42,573 nucleotides of DNA from Gammaproteobacteria bacterium (lineage in GTDB: Bacteria > Pseudomonadota > Gammaproteobacteria > Steroidobacterales > GCA-2729495). Below, piece by piece: positions 1-7,987 of the stretch; position 1 is the first letter of the stretch; each line of letters opens with the position of its first letter. The stretch is from positions 1 to 42,573 of the forward strand of contig JAJRUG010000020.1 of assembly GCA_024277915.1 (NCBI GenBank), given 5' to 3'. The notes under the pieces were generated by a model, which was not told the DNA's origin, did not search any database, and saw nothing but the letters and a program-made list of their open reading frames with translations. Both the position numbers and the translations under genes were made by a program.

Positions 1-72
1 CAGCCTGTCCCAGGCTTCCCGAACCGAGATATCCCCCGCATATTCCACCTGAGGGGTCGTCTTCCAGGACAT
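1..72 (-). CDS. Rhodanese-like domain protein, N-terminal fragment cut by the window edge
   Basis: Only the first 24 codons are inside the window. They begin with ATG at 72-70, three bases after the DUF3795 stop codon. The peptide contains YAGDISVREAWDRL, which resembles the opening strand and helix of single-domain rhodaneses (usually followed by a DVR motif and then the active-site Cys, both outside this window). The short spacing suggests co-transcription with the DUF3795 gene. The assignment rests on a short stretch, so the family is probable and the substrate is unknown. Confidence 0.5.
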   Translation of the reverse strand, partial: MSWKTTPQVEYAGDISVREAWDRL

Positions 73-75
73 GCT

Positions 76-474
76 TTATTCCAGCCCCGTTTCCTGCCGA
101 ATGGCCTGAAGGTTCAGGCTTGCAGTGGCAACACCATCAACTGCCTTGCCAACGTTGATCATTGCTGCATGCACGCTTTGCAATTTCTCACAACCATAGC
201 TCTCGCAGGCGGCACAATTTTCCAGCCCGCGATTGATCGCGCAAGCGCGAACTTCGCAGCGGGCACAAAAACCGGACTTCGGCCGCGCATCACGACATCC
301 ATGACAATTCAGGGTCGAAGGATCGATTTCGATCTTGAATTGGGAGAAAACCTTGTCTGCATACTTTTGAAGTAACTGACCATCTTCCAGTTTCGTGCCC
401 CGATAAATATCGCAACCAGAACAGTCGAGACCGCAATAGGCAATATGCGGGGCTAGTGCTTCTGCTGTTAACAT
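76..474 (-). CDS. DUF3795 cysteine-rich protein
   Basis: 132 aa, with no signal peptide or membrane segment. The N-terminal AYCGLDCSGCDIYRGT followed by paired cysteines (CHGC, CARCEVRAC, CAACESYGC) is the typical layout of DUF3795, a small cytoplasmic family thought to bind a metal or Fe-S cluster through its clustered cysteines. The start at 474 is preceded by a good ribosome-binding site (GGGGAG) six bases upstream. It follows the ABC permease by 25 bases on the same strand and may be a distal member of that operon. The family assignment is fairly secure, but no biochemical function can be given. Confidence 0.8.
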   Translation of the reverse strand: MLTAEALAPHIAYCGLDCSGCDIYRGTKLEDGQLLQKYADKVFSQFKIEIDPSTLNCHGCRDARPKSGFCARCEVRACAINRGLENCAACESYGCEKLQSVHAAMINVGKAVDGVATASLNLQAIRQETGLE

Positions 475-499
475 GGTGCTCCCCTGGCTGGTGTCACTT

Positions 500-1597
500 T
501 TAGTCCAGCCTCTTTCGGAATCGCAACACAGCGATGCTCATCATGACTACAAAGAAAACCAGTAATGCCAAGGTACTGGACCAAAGATCACTAAAAGTTG
601 CACCGCGCAGCACGATACCGCGAATCATTTCCACGAAATGGGTCAGTGGCAGCAGTTTGCCGAGCCACTGTGCGAATTGAGGCATGCCATCATAAGGAAA
701 CATGAAACCTGACAGCAGAATGGAAGGCAGATAGGTAAAAAAGGTCAGCTGCATTGCCTGGAACTGTGTTTTAGCCCAAGTGGAAATGGCCAGACCGAGA
801 CTCAGGGTGGCAGCGATAAAGATCAAGCTTCCCGCATACAAATCCAGCATGCTGCCGACAATAGGAATATTGAAAAGCAGGATGCCGACTGCCAGAATAA
901 TCGAAACCTGAATAAGTCCGATCACGACGTAGGGTGTAATTTTCCCGATCATCAGCTCGATATTGCGAATCGGTGTGGTAATCAGCATTTCAAGGTTACC
1001 ACGCTCGCGCTCGCGCACGACTGCCACACTGGTAAACAACACCATGGTCAGATTGAGAATGACACCAATGAGTGCCGGTACTATCTGGACCGCCGAGCGG
1101 CGTTCTGGATTGAAATAATTGCGCACCTCAAGAAGACTGACTTTCTGGGCACTAGTGACACTACGAATATCAAAACGCATATCGCGCAATTGCGCAGCAA
1201 TGTTCGCAATGGAAGTATCACTACCGTCGATCAGGAGTTGCGCAGCTGCACGCGAGGAATCAACCAGGCGCCGGTCAAAATCGGCCGGAATCACTACCCC
1301 AACCTTGATGTCACCCTGACGCATCCTGTCGATCAGGCCCTCAGCACTATCGCTGGTCACAACAAAATCAATCACCTGGGTGGCCTGAATGGCAGCAGTG
1401 AATTTGCGTGAGGAATAGGTGTCGGCAAGATCGACAATGCCGCCATTGAGGTGCCGAACATCCATATTGATGGCATAACCGAATAGAATAATCTGCATCA
1501 GCGGAATACCGATAATCATGCCAAAGGTCAGGCGGTCCCGGCCGAGCTGGCGGATCTCCTTGATGATGATCGCGAAGATGCGCTGTACGAACATCAT
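500..1597 (-). CDS. ABC-2 type transporter permease (YbhS/YbhR/YhhJ-like)
   Basis: 365 aa. There is one N-terminal membrane helix (about residues 22-44), a large extracytoplasmic domain (about 45-175), then five hydrophobic segments in the C-terminal half, ending with a short basic tail. This is the classic ABC-2 membrane subunit layout. The RERERGNLEMLITTPI segment before the second helix is the conserved cytoplasmic coupling-helix region of this family. It overlaps the ATPase gene by one base and completes an exporter with the upstream ATPase and HlyD adaptor. In E. coli the related YbhGFSR system has two permeases; here there is one, which would have to form a homodimer. The substrate is unknown, perhaps a drug or hydrophobic compound. 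Confidence 0.9.
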   Translation of the reverse strand: MMFVQRIFAIIIKEIRQLGRDRLTFGMIIGIPLMQIILFGYAINMDVRHLNGGIVDLADTYSSRKFTAAIQATQVIDFVVTSDSAEGLIDRMRQGDIKVGVVIPADFDRRLVDSSRAAAQLLIDGSDTSIANIAAQLRDMRFDIRSVTSAQKVSLLEVRNYFNPERRSAVQIVPALIGVILNLTMVLFTSVAVVRERERGNLEMLITTPIRNIELMIGKITPYVVIGLIQVSIILAVGILLFNIPIVGSMLDLYAGSLIFIAATLSLGLAISTWAKTQFQAMQLTFFTYLPSILLSGFMFPYDGMPQFAQWLGKLLPLTHFVEMIRGIVLRGATFSDLWSSTLALLVFFVVMMSIAVLRFRKRLD

Positions 1598-2535
1598 CAG
1601 CCGGCCCCGTTGCTAAAGCCGGTTGCTGCAACAAAAACATCTTCCAGGCTGGCCGGGGTCGTTTGAACCTGTGCAACCAGCCCGGCATCATCAAGCATGC
1701 CCTGCAATCGACTGACAGGTTCTTCCAGACCACGATCGACCATCGCATGCAGCCGGTTACCCAGCTGTGTTACCGCCTTGACAAACCCCGCCTGCTCCAA
1801 GGTAGTACGGCTGCGCCGAGGCTGTTGTGTCTCGATATCCAGCACGATGGCATCGATGTTGCTCGACAGGTCTCTGGGTATGCCGGAGGCAACCAGCACA
1901 CCTTTATCAAGAATAGCCAGTTCGTGACACCGCTCGGCCTCGTCCATGAAATGTGTCGAGACCAGAATAGTCGTGCCTTGATCAGTAAGCTCGAACAGGG
2001 CATCCCAGAAATTTCGTCGGCTTTGGGGATCCACAGCACTGGTCGGTTCATCGAGCAACAAAAGTTCCGGCTCATGCAAAGTCACCGCAGCTAATGCAAG
2101 TCGTTGCTTTTGCCCACCGCTCAATGTGCCGGCACGCTGGATGGCAAATTCGGTCAGCCCGTATTTGACCAGGTTCTCCTCGATGCGCATTCGTCGCCGG
2201 TGCTGATTCAGGCCAAAAATCCGCGCGATAAATTCGAGGTTCTCCAGCACCGACAGGTCTTCATAGAGCGAAAACTTCTGTGTCATATAGCCAATGCGCT
2301 GGCGCAGCTTTTCGGCATCCCGCGGCACTGACAAACCCAGTACTGAAACCTCCCCTTCACTCGGCATGAGCAAACCGCACAACATCCGGATGGTAGTCGA
2401 TTTGCCGGAGCCATTCGGCCCGAGAAACCCATAGATTTTCGCCCGTGGAATCTCAAGACAAACCTGATCGACGGCGACAATTTTTCCGAAGCGCCGGGTC
2501 AGATTGGATGCAACAATGGCGTAGTCATTGTTCAT
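1597..2535 (-). CDS. ABC transporter ATP-binding protein (exporter type)
   Basis: 312 aa, a single nucleotide-binding domain. Walker A GPNGSGKST lies near residue 38, the Q-loop in YMTQKFSLYEDL, the signature LSGGQKQRLALA near 137, Walker B LLLLDEPTSAVDP and the H-loop STH near 193. The C-terminal extension of about 80 residues is usual for drug or lipid exporter ATPases of the CcmA/YbhF group. YbhF itself has two fused ATPase domains, so this is a half-length form. It overlaps the adaptor gene by four bases (ATGA type) and the permease gene by one, indicating translational coupling. It should energise the permease at 500-1597. Confidence 0.92.
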   Translation of the reverse strand: MNNDYAIVASNLTRRFGKIVAVDQVCLEIPRAKIYGFLGPNGSGKSTTIRMLCGLLMPSEGEVSVLGLSVPRDAEKLRQRIGYMTQKFSLYEDLSVLENLEFIARIFGLNQHRRRMRIEENLVKYGLTEFAIQRAGTLSGGQKQRLALAAVTLHEPELLLLDEPTSAVDPQSRRNFWDALFELTDQGTTILVSTHFMDEAERCHELAILDKGVLVASGIPRDLSSNIDAIVLDIETQQPRRSRTTLEQAGFVKAVTQLGNRLHAMVDRGLEEPVSRLQGMLDDAGLVAQVQTTPASLEDVFVAATGFSNGAG

Positions 2536-3497
2536 AACAATGATGGAAAGTTCACTTCGACCGGTACGCCATTGGGCAGTTCGATTGCTGCTTCATCGGT
2601 GAAAGTAACTTCGGACAAGAAAGCCAGTCGACTGCGATCCCGCTGAGTCAGTGAGTAATAGGGTGTGAATGTCGCGTCATTTGCGATGTATCGCACCCGG
2701 CCATGGAAAGTACTCTCTATACCATCGATCCTGATGGCCGCCTCGAGACCGGGTTTGATCCGTGCGCGTAATGGTTCGGGGATATAGACACGTGCGAACG
2801 GTGCCATATCGGTGGCGAGCATAACGATAACGACAGTGCCGATGGAAGGCCGCTCGCCGAGCCTGTAAGGGACAGCATCAATGATACCGTCGCGTGGAGC
2901 ACGTATCTGCAGTCGTGCCGCGATTATCTCGAGCCGCCGCAACACTGCTTCCTCACGATCAAGCTCCGCTTGTGCCTGACCCAGTTCCTCCGGTGTTGTT
3001 CCATCCACCAATCGATCCAGCACGGCGGCATATTCTTCTACGCGCGCCTTGGCTGCCTCAAGGTTGTTGTATGCCTGATCCAGATCGGAAGGACTGGCCA
3101 GTAACTTTTCTACCAGGTTCTCTACACGAATGAATTCCCTGCGTTGCACAGCCTGGTTCTCTTGTGCTCCAGACAGCCGGGCCTGTGCTTCGCGAATTTC
3201 CTCTTCCCTCGGACCCCGTGTCAATTCAGCCAGGCGCTGCTTAGCTCTTTTCCTGAGCGCCCTTGCTTCATCTATCTGTGCCTGATAAAGCTCCGGCTCA
3301 AGACGCATCAGGGTCTGGCCCGCTTCGACGCGGTCTCCTTCGGTGACCAGTACTTCGACAATACGTTCATTTGCTTCGGCGACCACCTCCAGGCGATCAC
3401 GCTCCAGTGTACCGACCAGCGGAAGCGGAGAATCACTCGATTCGCATGCCCCAATACCTACCGTGAGCAGCAATATGAGTATCCGCAGTAACATCAT
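2532..3497 (-). CDS. HlyD-family periplasmic adaptor lipoprotein of the ABC exporter
   Basis: About 321 aa from the ATG at 3497, chosen because it forms an ATGA overlap with the tetR stop and has AAGAG upstream. An in-frame ATG also lies at 3515. The N-terminus is hydrophobic and ends in a lipobox (VGIGAC, Cys near residue 18), so the protein should be membrane-anchored in the periplasm. A biotinyl/lipoyl-like half (VTEGDRVEAGQTLMRLEP) is followed by a long coiled-coil hairpin (about residues 65-190) and a second lipoyl half (IRAPRDGIIDAVPYRLGE). This is the YbhG/HlyD adaptor architecture. It would link the inner-membrane exporter to an outer-membrane channel, and no TolC-like gene is present in the window. 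Confidence 0.9.
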   Translation of the reverse strand: MMLLRILILLLTVGIGACESSDSPLPLVGTLERDRLEVVAEANERIVEVLVTEGDRVEAGQTLMRLEPELYQAQIDEARALRKRAKQRLAELTRGPREEEIREAQARLSGAQENQAVQRREFIRVENLVEKLLASPSDLDQAYNNLEAAKARVEEYAAVLDRLVDGTTPEELGQAQAELDREEAVLRRLEIIAARLQIRAPRDGIIDAVPYRLGERPSIGTVVIVMLATDMAPFARVYIPEPLRARIKPGLEAAIRIDGIESTFHGRVRYIANDATFTPYYSLTQRDRSRLAFLSEVTFTDEAAIELPNGVPVEVNFPSLL

Positions 3498-4183
3498 CGG
3501 GCTCTTGTATTGCATTCGCGTGCCCCGGTTGCCGTGCCGTGATAAAAAATATCTGCGGTATGGGGAATCAGAAGCTCGATGAGTTGCTGATCGATCCGGA
3601 TGCCCAGGGCAGGCTCGATGATCGGCGCAGCAAGAAATGGAAAAACTGCCATCGATGCAAAGGACAGCGTGGTGAGTACCGGGTCTAGATTCGATTGCAG
3701 GCGACCTGCCGCCTGATCTCTTCGAATTAGCAGCGGTATCATACGTGCCGTACGGCTCGCAAATTCACTGATAAAGATCTCGCGCAAACGACCATTGTCC
3801 GGCAGTACCTCGCGCACCATCAGCTTGGGTAGCCAAGGATTTTCCGCCAGCGTGCGCATGTACATGCCGAAGAATTCACTGAGTGACAGATCAGGGATTT
3901 CAGACGATTCGAAAGCCTTGACCCGGTCGAGCAAGGGTTGTAACGCCTCTCGCAGCATAGCCTCGTTGAGGCCAGCCTTACCGCCAAAATAGTAGTGGAT
4001 CAAAGCCGGATTCACCTGTGCATGCTGTGCAATCATTTTTGTTGTCGTAGCGTCGAAACCCAACTTGCCGAACAACTCACGAGCGGCTGCAAGCAGCGCT
4101 TCACGCGCCAGGACTTTCTTTGCCTGATCGGCGTTGGGTCGCCCGGATTTGCGCGGGGCAGATGAATTTTTGATCTGAGTCAT
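3494..4183 (-). CDS. TetR/AcrR-family transcriptional regulator of the ABC exporter operon
   Basis: 229 aa. A basic N-terminal tail (KSGRPNADQAKK) is followed by a TetR helix-turn-helix at about residues 28-75 (ELFGKLGFDATTTKMIAQHAQVNPALIHYYFGGK), with the conserved YYF at the end of the recognition helix. The remainder is the helical ligand domain, resembling the C-terminal domain of the CecR/YbiH group. It is the first gene of the exporter operon and overlaps the adaptor, the same arrangement as cecR-ybhGFSR in E. coli. A near-palindromic AT-rich site just upstream of its start suggests autoregulation. The inducing ligand is unknown. Confidence 0.9.
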   Translation of the reverse strand: MTQIKNSSAPRKSGRPNADQAKKVLAREALLAAARELFGKLGFDATTTKMIAQHAQVNPALIHYYFGGKAGLNEAMLREALQPLLDRVKAFESSEIPDLSLSEFFGMYMRTLAENPWLPKLMVREVLPDNGRLREIFISEFASRTARMIPLLIRRDQAAGRLQSNLDPVLTTLSFASMAVFPFLAAPIIEPALGIRIDQQLIELLIPHTADIFYHGTATGARECNTRAR

Positions 4184-4191
4184 GGTGATTA

Positions 4192-4217
4192 ATATTAATT
4201 GGTCGATTAATTAATAT
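4192..4217. promoter_or_regulatory. Inverted repeat, probable TetR-family operator
   Basis: A perfect 9-base inverted repeat, ATATTAATT (4192-4200) and AATTAATAT (4209-4217), is separated by 8 bases. It lies 9-34 bases upstream of the tetR start codon, where a repressor would block transcription of the exporter operon. The size and position suit a TetR dimer. That the neighbouring TetR binds it is inference; the base composition is AT-rich, so chance symmetry is possible. Confidence 0.5.
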
Positions 4218-4255
4218 CAAGCAGGGAATAAAAGAAGGGCAAATGGTTTTGTGCC

Positions 4256-4525
4256 CTATAGCAGGCTGCGGGCCACAACCTCGCCTCCCGAAATTGCTAC
4301 CACCTCTCCTTCGAGCAGCGGCTCCCATGGCTCTGCGGTCAACGGCACGCTCGCGATGAGCGATGCCTGCTGACTTGGCGCAGCAATGGCTATACCCGTT
4401 ATTTCCGCACCCGGGGGCTCAATGCTGCATTGCCGATGCAGCAGGTGCAGACCCGGTGCCCTGATCTGTCCGTCAGCCTGCTTCCGGCGCTGGGAAGGAG
4501 TGTATGAGCAATTAAAGATATTCAC
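4256..4525 (-). CDS. Doubtful hypothetical protein, possibly a 5'-truncated remnant
   Basis: An 89-residue frame from a GTG at 4525, without a recognisable ribosome-binding site. The same frame stays open about 19 codons further upstream (including RIRDAESRYDQPAGFHETL) without any ATG before a stop, which could mean a gene that has lost its start. The C-terminal half (PLLEGEVVAISGGEVVARSLL region) reads like a folded beta-rich protein, but I do not recognise a family. If it is not a gene, the interval 4218-4675 holds no other feature I can identify beyond the upstream region of the next gene. Confidence 0.3.
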   Translation of the reverse strand: MNIFNCSYTPSQRRKQADGQIRAPGLHLLHRQCSIEPPGAEITGIAIAAPSQQASLIASVPLTAEPWEPLLEGEVVAISGGEVVARSLL

Positions 4526-4675
4526 CAGAGTTTCATGAAAACCGGCTGGCTGGTCATAACGGGACTCCGCATCACGAATGCGACCTCTACTGATTCAAGT
4601 CATTGCGAAATCGGGAAGTATCACTAGAGTACCGTTTGGGGGAGCGTTCTTGGCAAGAAAATTGAGGAGAACAGC

Positions 4676-5047
4676 ATGGCTACGAAACCATCAAATGTGA
4701 CAATCACCAAGACAATGCTGGAGGCAATCAAAAAGACCTCCATAGCAGAAAGAGAAGCTGTAGAAAAAGTCATTGCAGCAGTCAAGAAGGCTGAAGAAGC
4801 CAAGGCAGATGCCAAGGTGAAGGTATATGCCGCTAAAGCGATTGCCCATCTTGCGAAAGAGGCAGGTATCAAGGGTCCGCCAGAGTCAGTGAAGCAGGCC
4901 GCCATTGAAGGCGCGCGGGCCAAAGCAGAGGCCGCCAGGGAAAAGGCAGCTGCCGCCAAAGCAAAAGCGGAAGCAACTGTTGCCGCAGCACGGGAAAAAT
5001 CAGCCGCAGCACGAGCCCAGGCAGAAGCAGCAATCGCCGCAGCATAA
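4676..5047 (+). CDS. Ala/Lys/Glu-rich helical protein, function unknown
   Basis: 123 aa, with no signal peptide or membrane segment. The first 70 residues are mixed helical (TKTMLEAIKKTSIAEREAVEKV). The last 45 are a near-repetitive AREKAAAAKAKAEA-type sequence that should form a long charged alpha-helix. It superficially resembles lysine/alanine-rich nucleoid proteins or coiled-coil scaffolds, but the composition alone does not establish homology. GAGGAG lies 8 bases upstream of the ATG, and a strong intrinsic terminator follows 45 bases after the stop, so this is a single-gene transcription unit. No function is claimed. Confidence 0.75.
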   Translation: MATKPSNVTITKTMLEAIKKTSIAEREAVEKVIAAVKKAEEAKADAKVKVYAAKAIAHLAKEAGIKGPPESVKQAAIEGARAKAEAAREKAAAAKAKAEATVAAAREKSAAARAQAEAAIAAA

Positions 5048-5092
5048 GAACAGCTTCCTGCCAGCAGTCAACAAAGAAGCATAAAAATACCT

Positions 5093-5119
5093 GTGCCCGC
5101 CATGAGCGGGCACTTTTTT
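5093..5119 (+). terminator. Rho-independent terminator
   Basis: A perfect 8-bp GC-rich stem, GTGCCCGC (5093-5100) and GCGGGCAC (5106-5113), has a 5-base loop (CATGA) and is followed directly by six T residues. It lies 45 bases after the stop of the Ala/Lys-rich gene and ends that unit. Confidence 0.9.
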
Positions 5120-5279
5120 GCACAACAGCTCATTGCCTTTCTTGTCATGTGCAGCATTCAGAATCTGCGGATCACATTGTCCTGACCCAGATCAGATACA
5201 GACCTTTCCACTCATGCTAATAATCAGGTTGCGAGTCACTGTAATCAGCATTCTGACCATGTGTCAGAGGAGATACGAG

Positions 5280-5726
5280 ATGAAAACCTATATAGCTGCT
5301 GCACTGCCTGCCATCCTTTCCTTATTAGTATTTGCGCCACCAGCAACTCTCGCAGGGGATGTGACCTGTGACGATATCACATGGCGACCGGACGTCATCA
5401 AGCGGTTTCCGGATGTTGTGACGGGTTGCCGTGAGGTAATCGTACAGGACAAACATTTGTTTGCGCGCTTTGAGGCAAAAATGGTACGTGCCCGGGTTAC
5501 CACCGGTGAAGTTAAAATAAAAATCCTGTTACCAAATGGTGGACAAGTGGAGCGCACTTTTAACGCACCAAAAAACTTCAGGGTGAAAACGCCCAAAGGC
5601 AACAGAAAGCTTATTTTCGAACTGGAGCGCGGAGAATTGATCGACATCCTGATCTCTGACAATAGCTTCTCTTTGGCCAGCGTGGATGAGAATGGCAGAA
5701 TTTCACTCGCCCCTCCCCTTTCGTAG
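5280..5726 (+). CDS. Small exported protein, unknown function
   Basis: 148 aa from the ATG at 5280, selected because AGAGGAG lies about 9 bases upstream and a typical signal peptide follows (MKTYIAAALPAILSLLVFAPPATLA). The frame itself opens further upstream at 5118, across the terminator, which argues against a longer protein. The mature part begins with two cysteines about 22 residues apart (VTCDDITW and VVTGCREV), which could form a disulfide, and then appears beta-rich (KIKILLPNGGQVERTF, KLIFELERGELIDILI). I do not recognise the family. It is monocistronic and converges with the next gene. Confidence 0.7.
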   Translation: MKTYIAAALPAILSLLVFAPPATLAGDVTCDDITWRPDVIKRFPDVVTGCREVIVQDKHLFARFEAKMVRARVTTGEVKIKILLPNGGQVERTFNAPKNFRVKTPKGNRKLIFELERGELIDILISDNSFSLASVDENGRISLAPPLS

Positions 5727-5773
5727 CTTGGGTATAGTTCAGAACGAATAAAGTCCGGCAGCAGGCGCTGCGG

Positions 5774-6850
5774 TTACCGCATGTACTGGTAAGTGAAACT
5801 GAAAATCCAGTCAGTTTCCATCTGTGGGCCTTCCAGGTTCTGGTGAATTGGCATAGCAAACTCAAACCCCAGGGAATGACCACCGCCGAAAAACCCGTTC
5901 AACCCAAGGCTGAGATCGACCCGAGTACCTCCGGTAGCTTCCGGGTCGCCCGCTGGTGACATTCGGGCAGCAATAGCCGGATCTCTGCCGTCAATTTTCC
6001 CCCAGTCGGTAAAGGTCAGTTTACTGGAAACCAGGAAACTTGGATTCAGAACATATTTACCCCAGGCAAATACTTCGAATTTATCACCCAGAGAATAGTC
6101 GTTGTCATTTTCACCAAGGCGCAAAATATAGTTGGCTTGTGCCCCCCATCCGAGTTTCGTTGAGCTGGCTTTGTAGGTAATACCAGGTATCAGATCATAG
6201 GTACCGGAACCCAACTGCATCGGGTATGACGCATAAATACCGGTATTGGTCACGGACATTGGCATTCCCGTCACCGGATTGATACCACGCATGGTCATAT
6301 CCACCGTGTTGTCGATTTTCCCGGTTGGCAGGCCAAGACTAAGGCTGGTGGTCCATTGATTATTGATAGATAACATACCACCAAGCAATGAGTCCCCCAG
6401 ACCGCTGGTTTCCATTGTGCCGAACATATCCAGCATGGGCATATGCATCACCATGTCCATCCGGTTATCCCGGTAGTTTGCCATCGCCATCAGGGACAAA
6501 CGGTCAGTCAATCCATACATCAGCATCAGCATATGCATATCCATCTGCATCTGGGTCGGAGACATCAGATAAGACCTGGCGGGATTAATAACTGGTGGGG
6601 CACCTGGAAGCGCGCCCGAAATATCACGACTGTCAACGCTGCTGGTGCCATCGAGCAAACCACCCATATTCATTCTCATGAAACGGTATTCCAGCATCCA
6701 CATGCCTTTTTCATGACTGTGATGTATATGTGCCGCCGCGCCGGTGTGAGTGACATGGCCGGTCATGTCATGTTGACTGTGATCCGTTTCCGCCAACGCG
6801 GGAGAAAGACCAATCAACAGGCAGAACCCTGCCAGAAGCCCATTGCGCAT
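5774..6850 (-). CDS. Outer-membrane beta-barrel protein with His/Met-rich N-terminus (transporter-like)
   Basis: 358 aa from the ATG at 6850, preferred over the one at 6904 because it gives a standard signal peptide (MRNGLLAGFCLLIGLSPALA). The mature N-terminus is very rich in His and Met (TDHSQHDMTGHV, HIHHSHEKG, MQMDMHMLMLMYG, MDMVMHMPML). It is followed by alternating amphipathic strands with barrel turns (LGLPTGKID, LGENDNDYSLGDKF) and ends FTYQYMR. This matches the 'transporter' family of Phenol_MetA_deg-like barrels, which I associate with heavy-metal loci. Metal (copper/silver) contact is inferred from composition only. It stands alone next to the cytochrome locus. Confidence 0.65.
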   Translation of the reverse strand: MRNGLLAGFCLLIGLSPALAETDHSQHDMTGHVTHTGAAAHIHHSHEKGMWMLEYRFMRMNMGGLLDGTSSVDSRDISGALPGAPPVINPARSYLMSPTQMQMDMHMLMLMYGLTDRLSLMAMANYRDNRMDMVMHMPMLDMFGTMETSGLGDSLLGGMLSINNQWTTSLSLGLPTGKIDNTVDMTMRGINPVTGMPMSVTNTGIYASYPMQLGSGTYDLIPGITYKASSTKLGWGAQANYILRLGENDNDYSLGDKFEVFAWGKYVLNPSFLVSSKLTFTDWGKIDGRDPAIAARMSPAGDPEATGGTRVDLSLGLNGFFGGGHSLGFEFAMPIHQNLEGPQMETDWIFSFTYQYMR

Positions 6851-7270
6851 GTCGCCATTCCTGTTTGTCCCGGATGAATCATTGAAGACTGCCTGCCGGC
6901 TCAAAGGTATCGTGACTTGATCTGATTGCTGTACGGAAACCCCTTATCGAGCCGGAATAGCAACGGAATAAAAAAGCGAAAAAAAACATGCGCAGTGCTG
7001 TGCCAACAAATTAGTTCTCTCCCCATTTACCATAAAGCATTTCCTGTCGATAACTTTTACAAAAGGCACCGATAAATTACTTTTTATCATTGCCAGATAC
7101 CATAATGCATACAAAAGTAGGCATTTATACCTGCATGAGTAGGCAACATTACTAGCATAAATAGCATACAAAACCGCGAGTTAGGAGTTGTTACGATGAG
7201 CACATTCAGGCTAAAATGGCACCAGCTCAGGAAAGGTTTATAATTTATTTTCAAAACTAAGGAGGCTGAC
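6851..7270. other. Intergenic region upstream of the cytochrome operon
   Basis: About 420 bases separate the divergently oriented barrel gene and the tetrahaem cytochrome gene. It is AT-rich and no convincing coding frame is visible. It holds the candidate promoter described separately near 7239 and an unusually good ribosome-binding site (AAGGAGG) before the cytochrome start. I found no tRNA-like or riboswitch-like structure by eye. A long untranslated leader or small RNA cannot be excluded. Confidence 0.6.
7239..7264 (+). promoter_or_regulatory. Candidate -10 element and strong ribosome-binding site of the cytochrome operon
   Basis: A perfect TATAAT lies at 7239-7244, 27 bases before the start codon. 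The sequence 17 bases upstream (ATGGCA) is a poor -35, so an activator may be needed. AAGGAGG (7258-7264), a near-perfect anti-Shine-Dalgarno match, lies six bases before the ATG, consistent with high-level translation of the first gene. Confidence 0.45.
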
Positions 7271-7963
7271 ATGGATATAAAAAATGATAGCGGCCGGGTA
7301 ATTTCTTTCATCAAAGTCGCTGCAGGAGTATTGGTGCTTGGATTGTTTTCCGGTCAGGCATCGGCCGGCACAATAGTCGGAACAGATCATGACTTTTCGA
7401 CTTCGGGGTTCAGCGGTGGTCAGTTATGTGTGGTATGCCATACCCCTCATAATGCAGATACATCGGTCAGTACCGCGCCGTTGTGGAATCATGAACAAAC
7501 GGTGGCGACATTCACGATGTACACCAGTCCATCAATGGATGCGGCACAGGATGCCCAACCAACCGGCACATCGAAACTTTGTTTGTCCTGCCATGACGGT
7601 ACGGTCGCCATTGACAGCTTTGGTGGCAATACCGGTACCAACTTCATGGGTGGCGGCGATGCCGTCGGTGCTGGTGGCGACCTGACGGACGACCATCCGA
7701 TTTCGATTAATTTCGATACTGCATTGTCGGTTACCGACCCCGGGCTGCATGATCCGAGCTCAACAACAGTCACGATCGGCGCTGGTGGTGACAAGACCAG
7801 AACCGGCTCAATCAGTCAGTTGTTGTTGTCCGCAGACAAGGTTCAATGCTCATCCTGCCATGACGTTCATAACAACTTCGTCGCAGCAGGTACTGGTGGA
7901 AATCCTTTCCTGAGGATTACCGCCAATGGCAGCGAAATTTGTCTGGCCTGCCATAACAAGTAA
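7271..7963 (+). CDS. Secreted tetrahaem c-type cytochrome, OmcE-like candidate filament subunit
   Basis: 230 aa. The signal peptide ends near GQASA, giving a mature protein of about 198 residues with exactly four CXXCH motifs: CVVCH (53), CLSCH (104), CSSCH (193) and CLACH (224). Motif surroundings (CVVCHTPHN, APLWN, CLSCHDGT, SCHDVHN) are those of the small doubled-CXXCH cytochrome family. The size and haem number equal those of Geobacter OmcE, a tetrahaem cytochrome that polymerises into extracellular filaments. It is the first gene of the locus, with a very strong ribosome-binding site and a hairpin just after the stop, as expected of an abundant structural subunit. The cytochrome assignment is certain; polymerisation is inference. 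The first half of the 12-haem protein at 12247 repeats this architecture. Confidence 0.88.
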   Translation: MDIKNDSGRVISFIKVAAGVLVLGLFSGQASAGTIVGTDHDFSTSGFSGGQLCVVCHTPHNADTSVSTAPLWNHEQTVATFTMYTSPSMDAAQDAQPTGTSKLCLSCHDGTVAIDSFGGNTGTNFMGGGDAVGAGGDLTDDHPISINFDTALSVTDPGLHDPSSTTVTIGAGGDKTRTGSISQLLLSADKVQCSSCHDVHNNFVAAGTGGNPFLRITANGSEICLACHNK

Positions 7964-7987
7964 CAATTGCTTCATGGCATTTGACGA

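Noticed and set aside
7211-7235. Possible sigma-54 promoter (TGGCAC...) before the tetrahaem gene
   Set aside because: The -12 GC element is not present at the required distance from TGGCAC.
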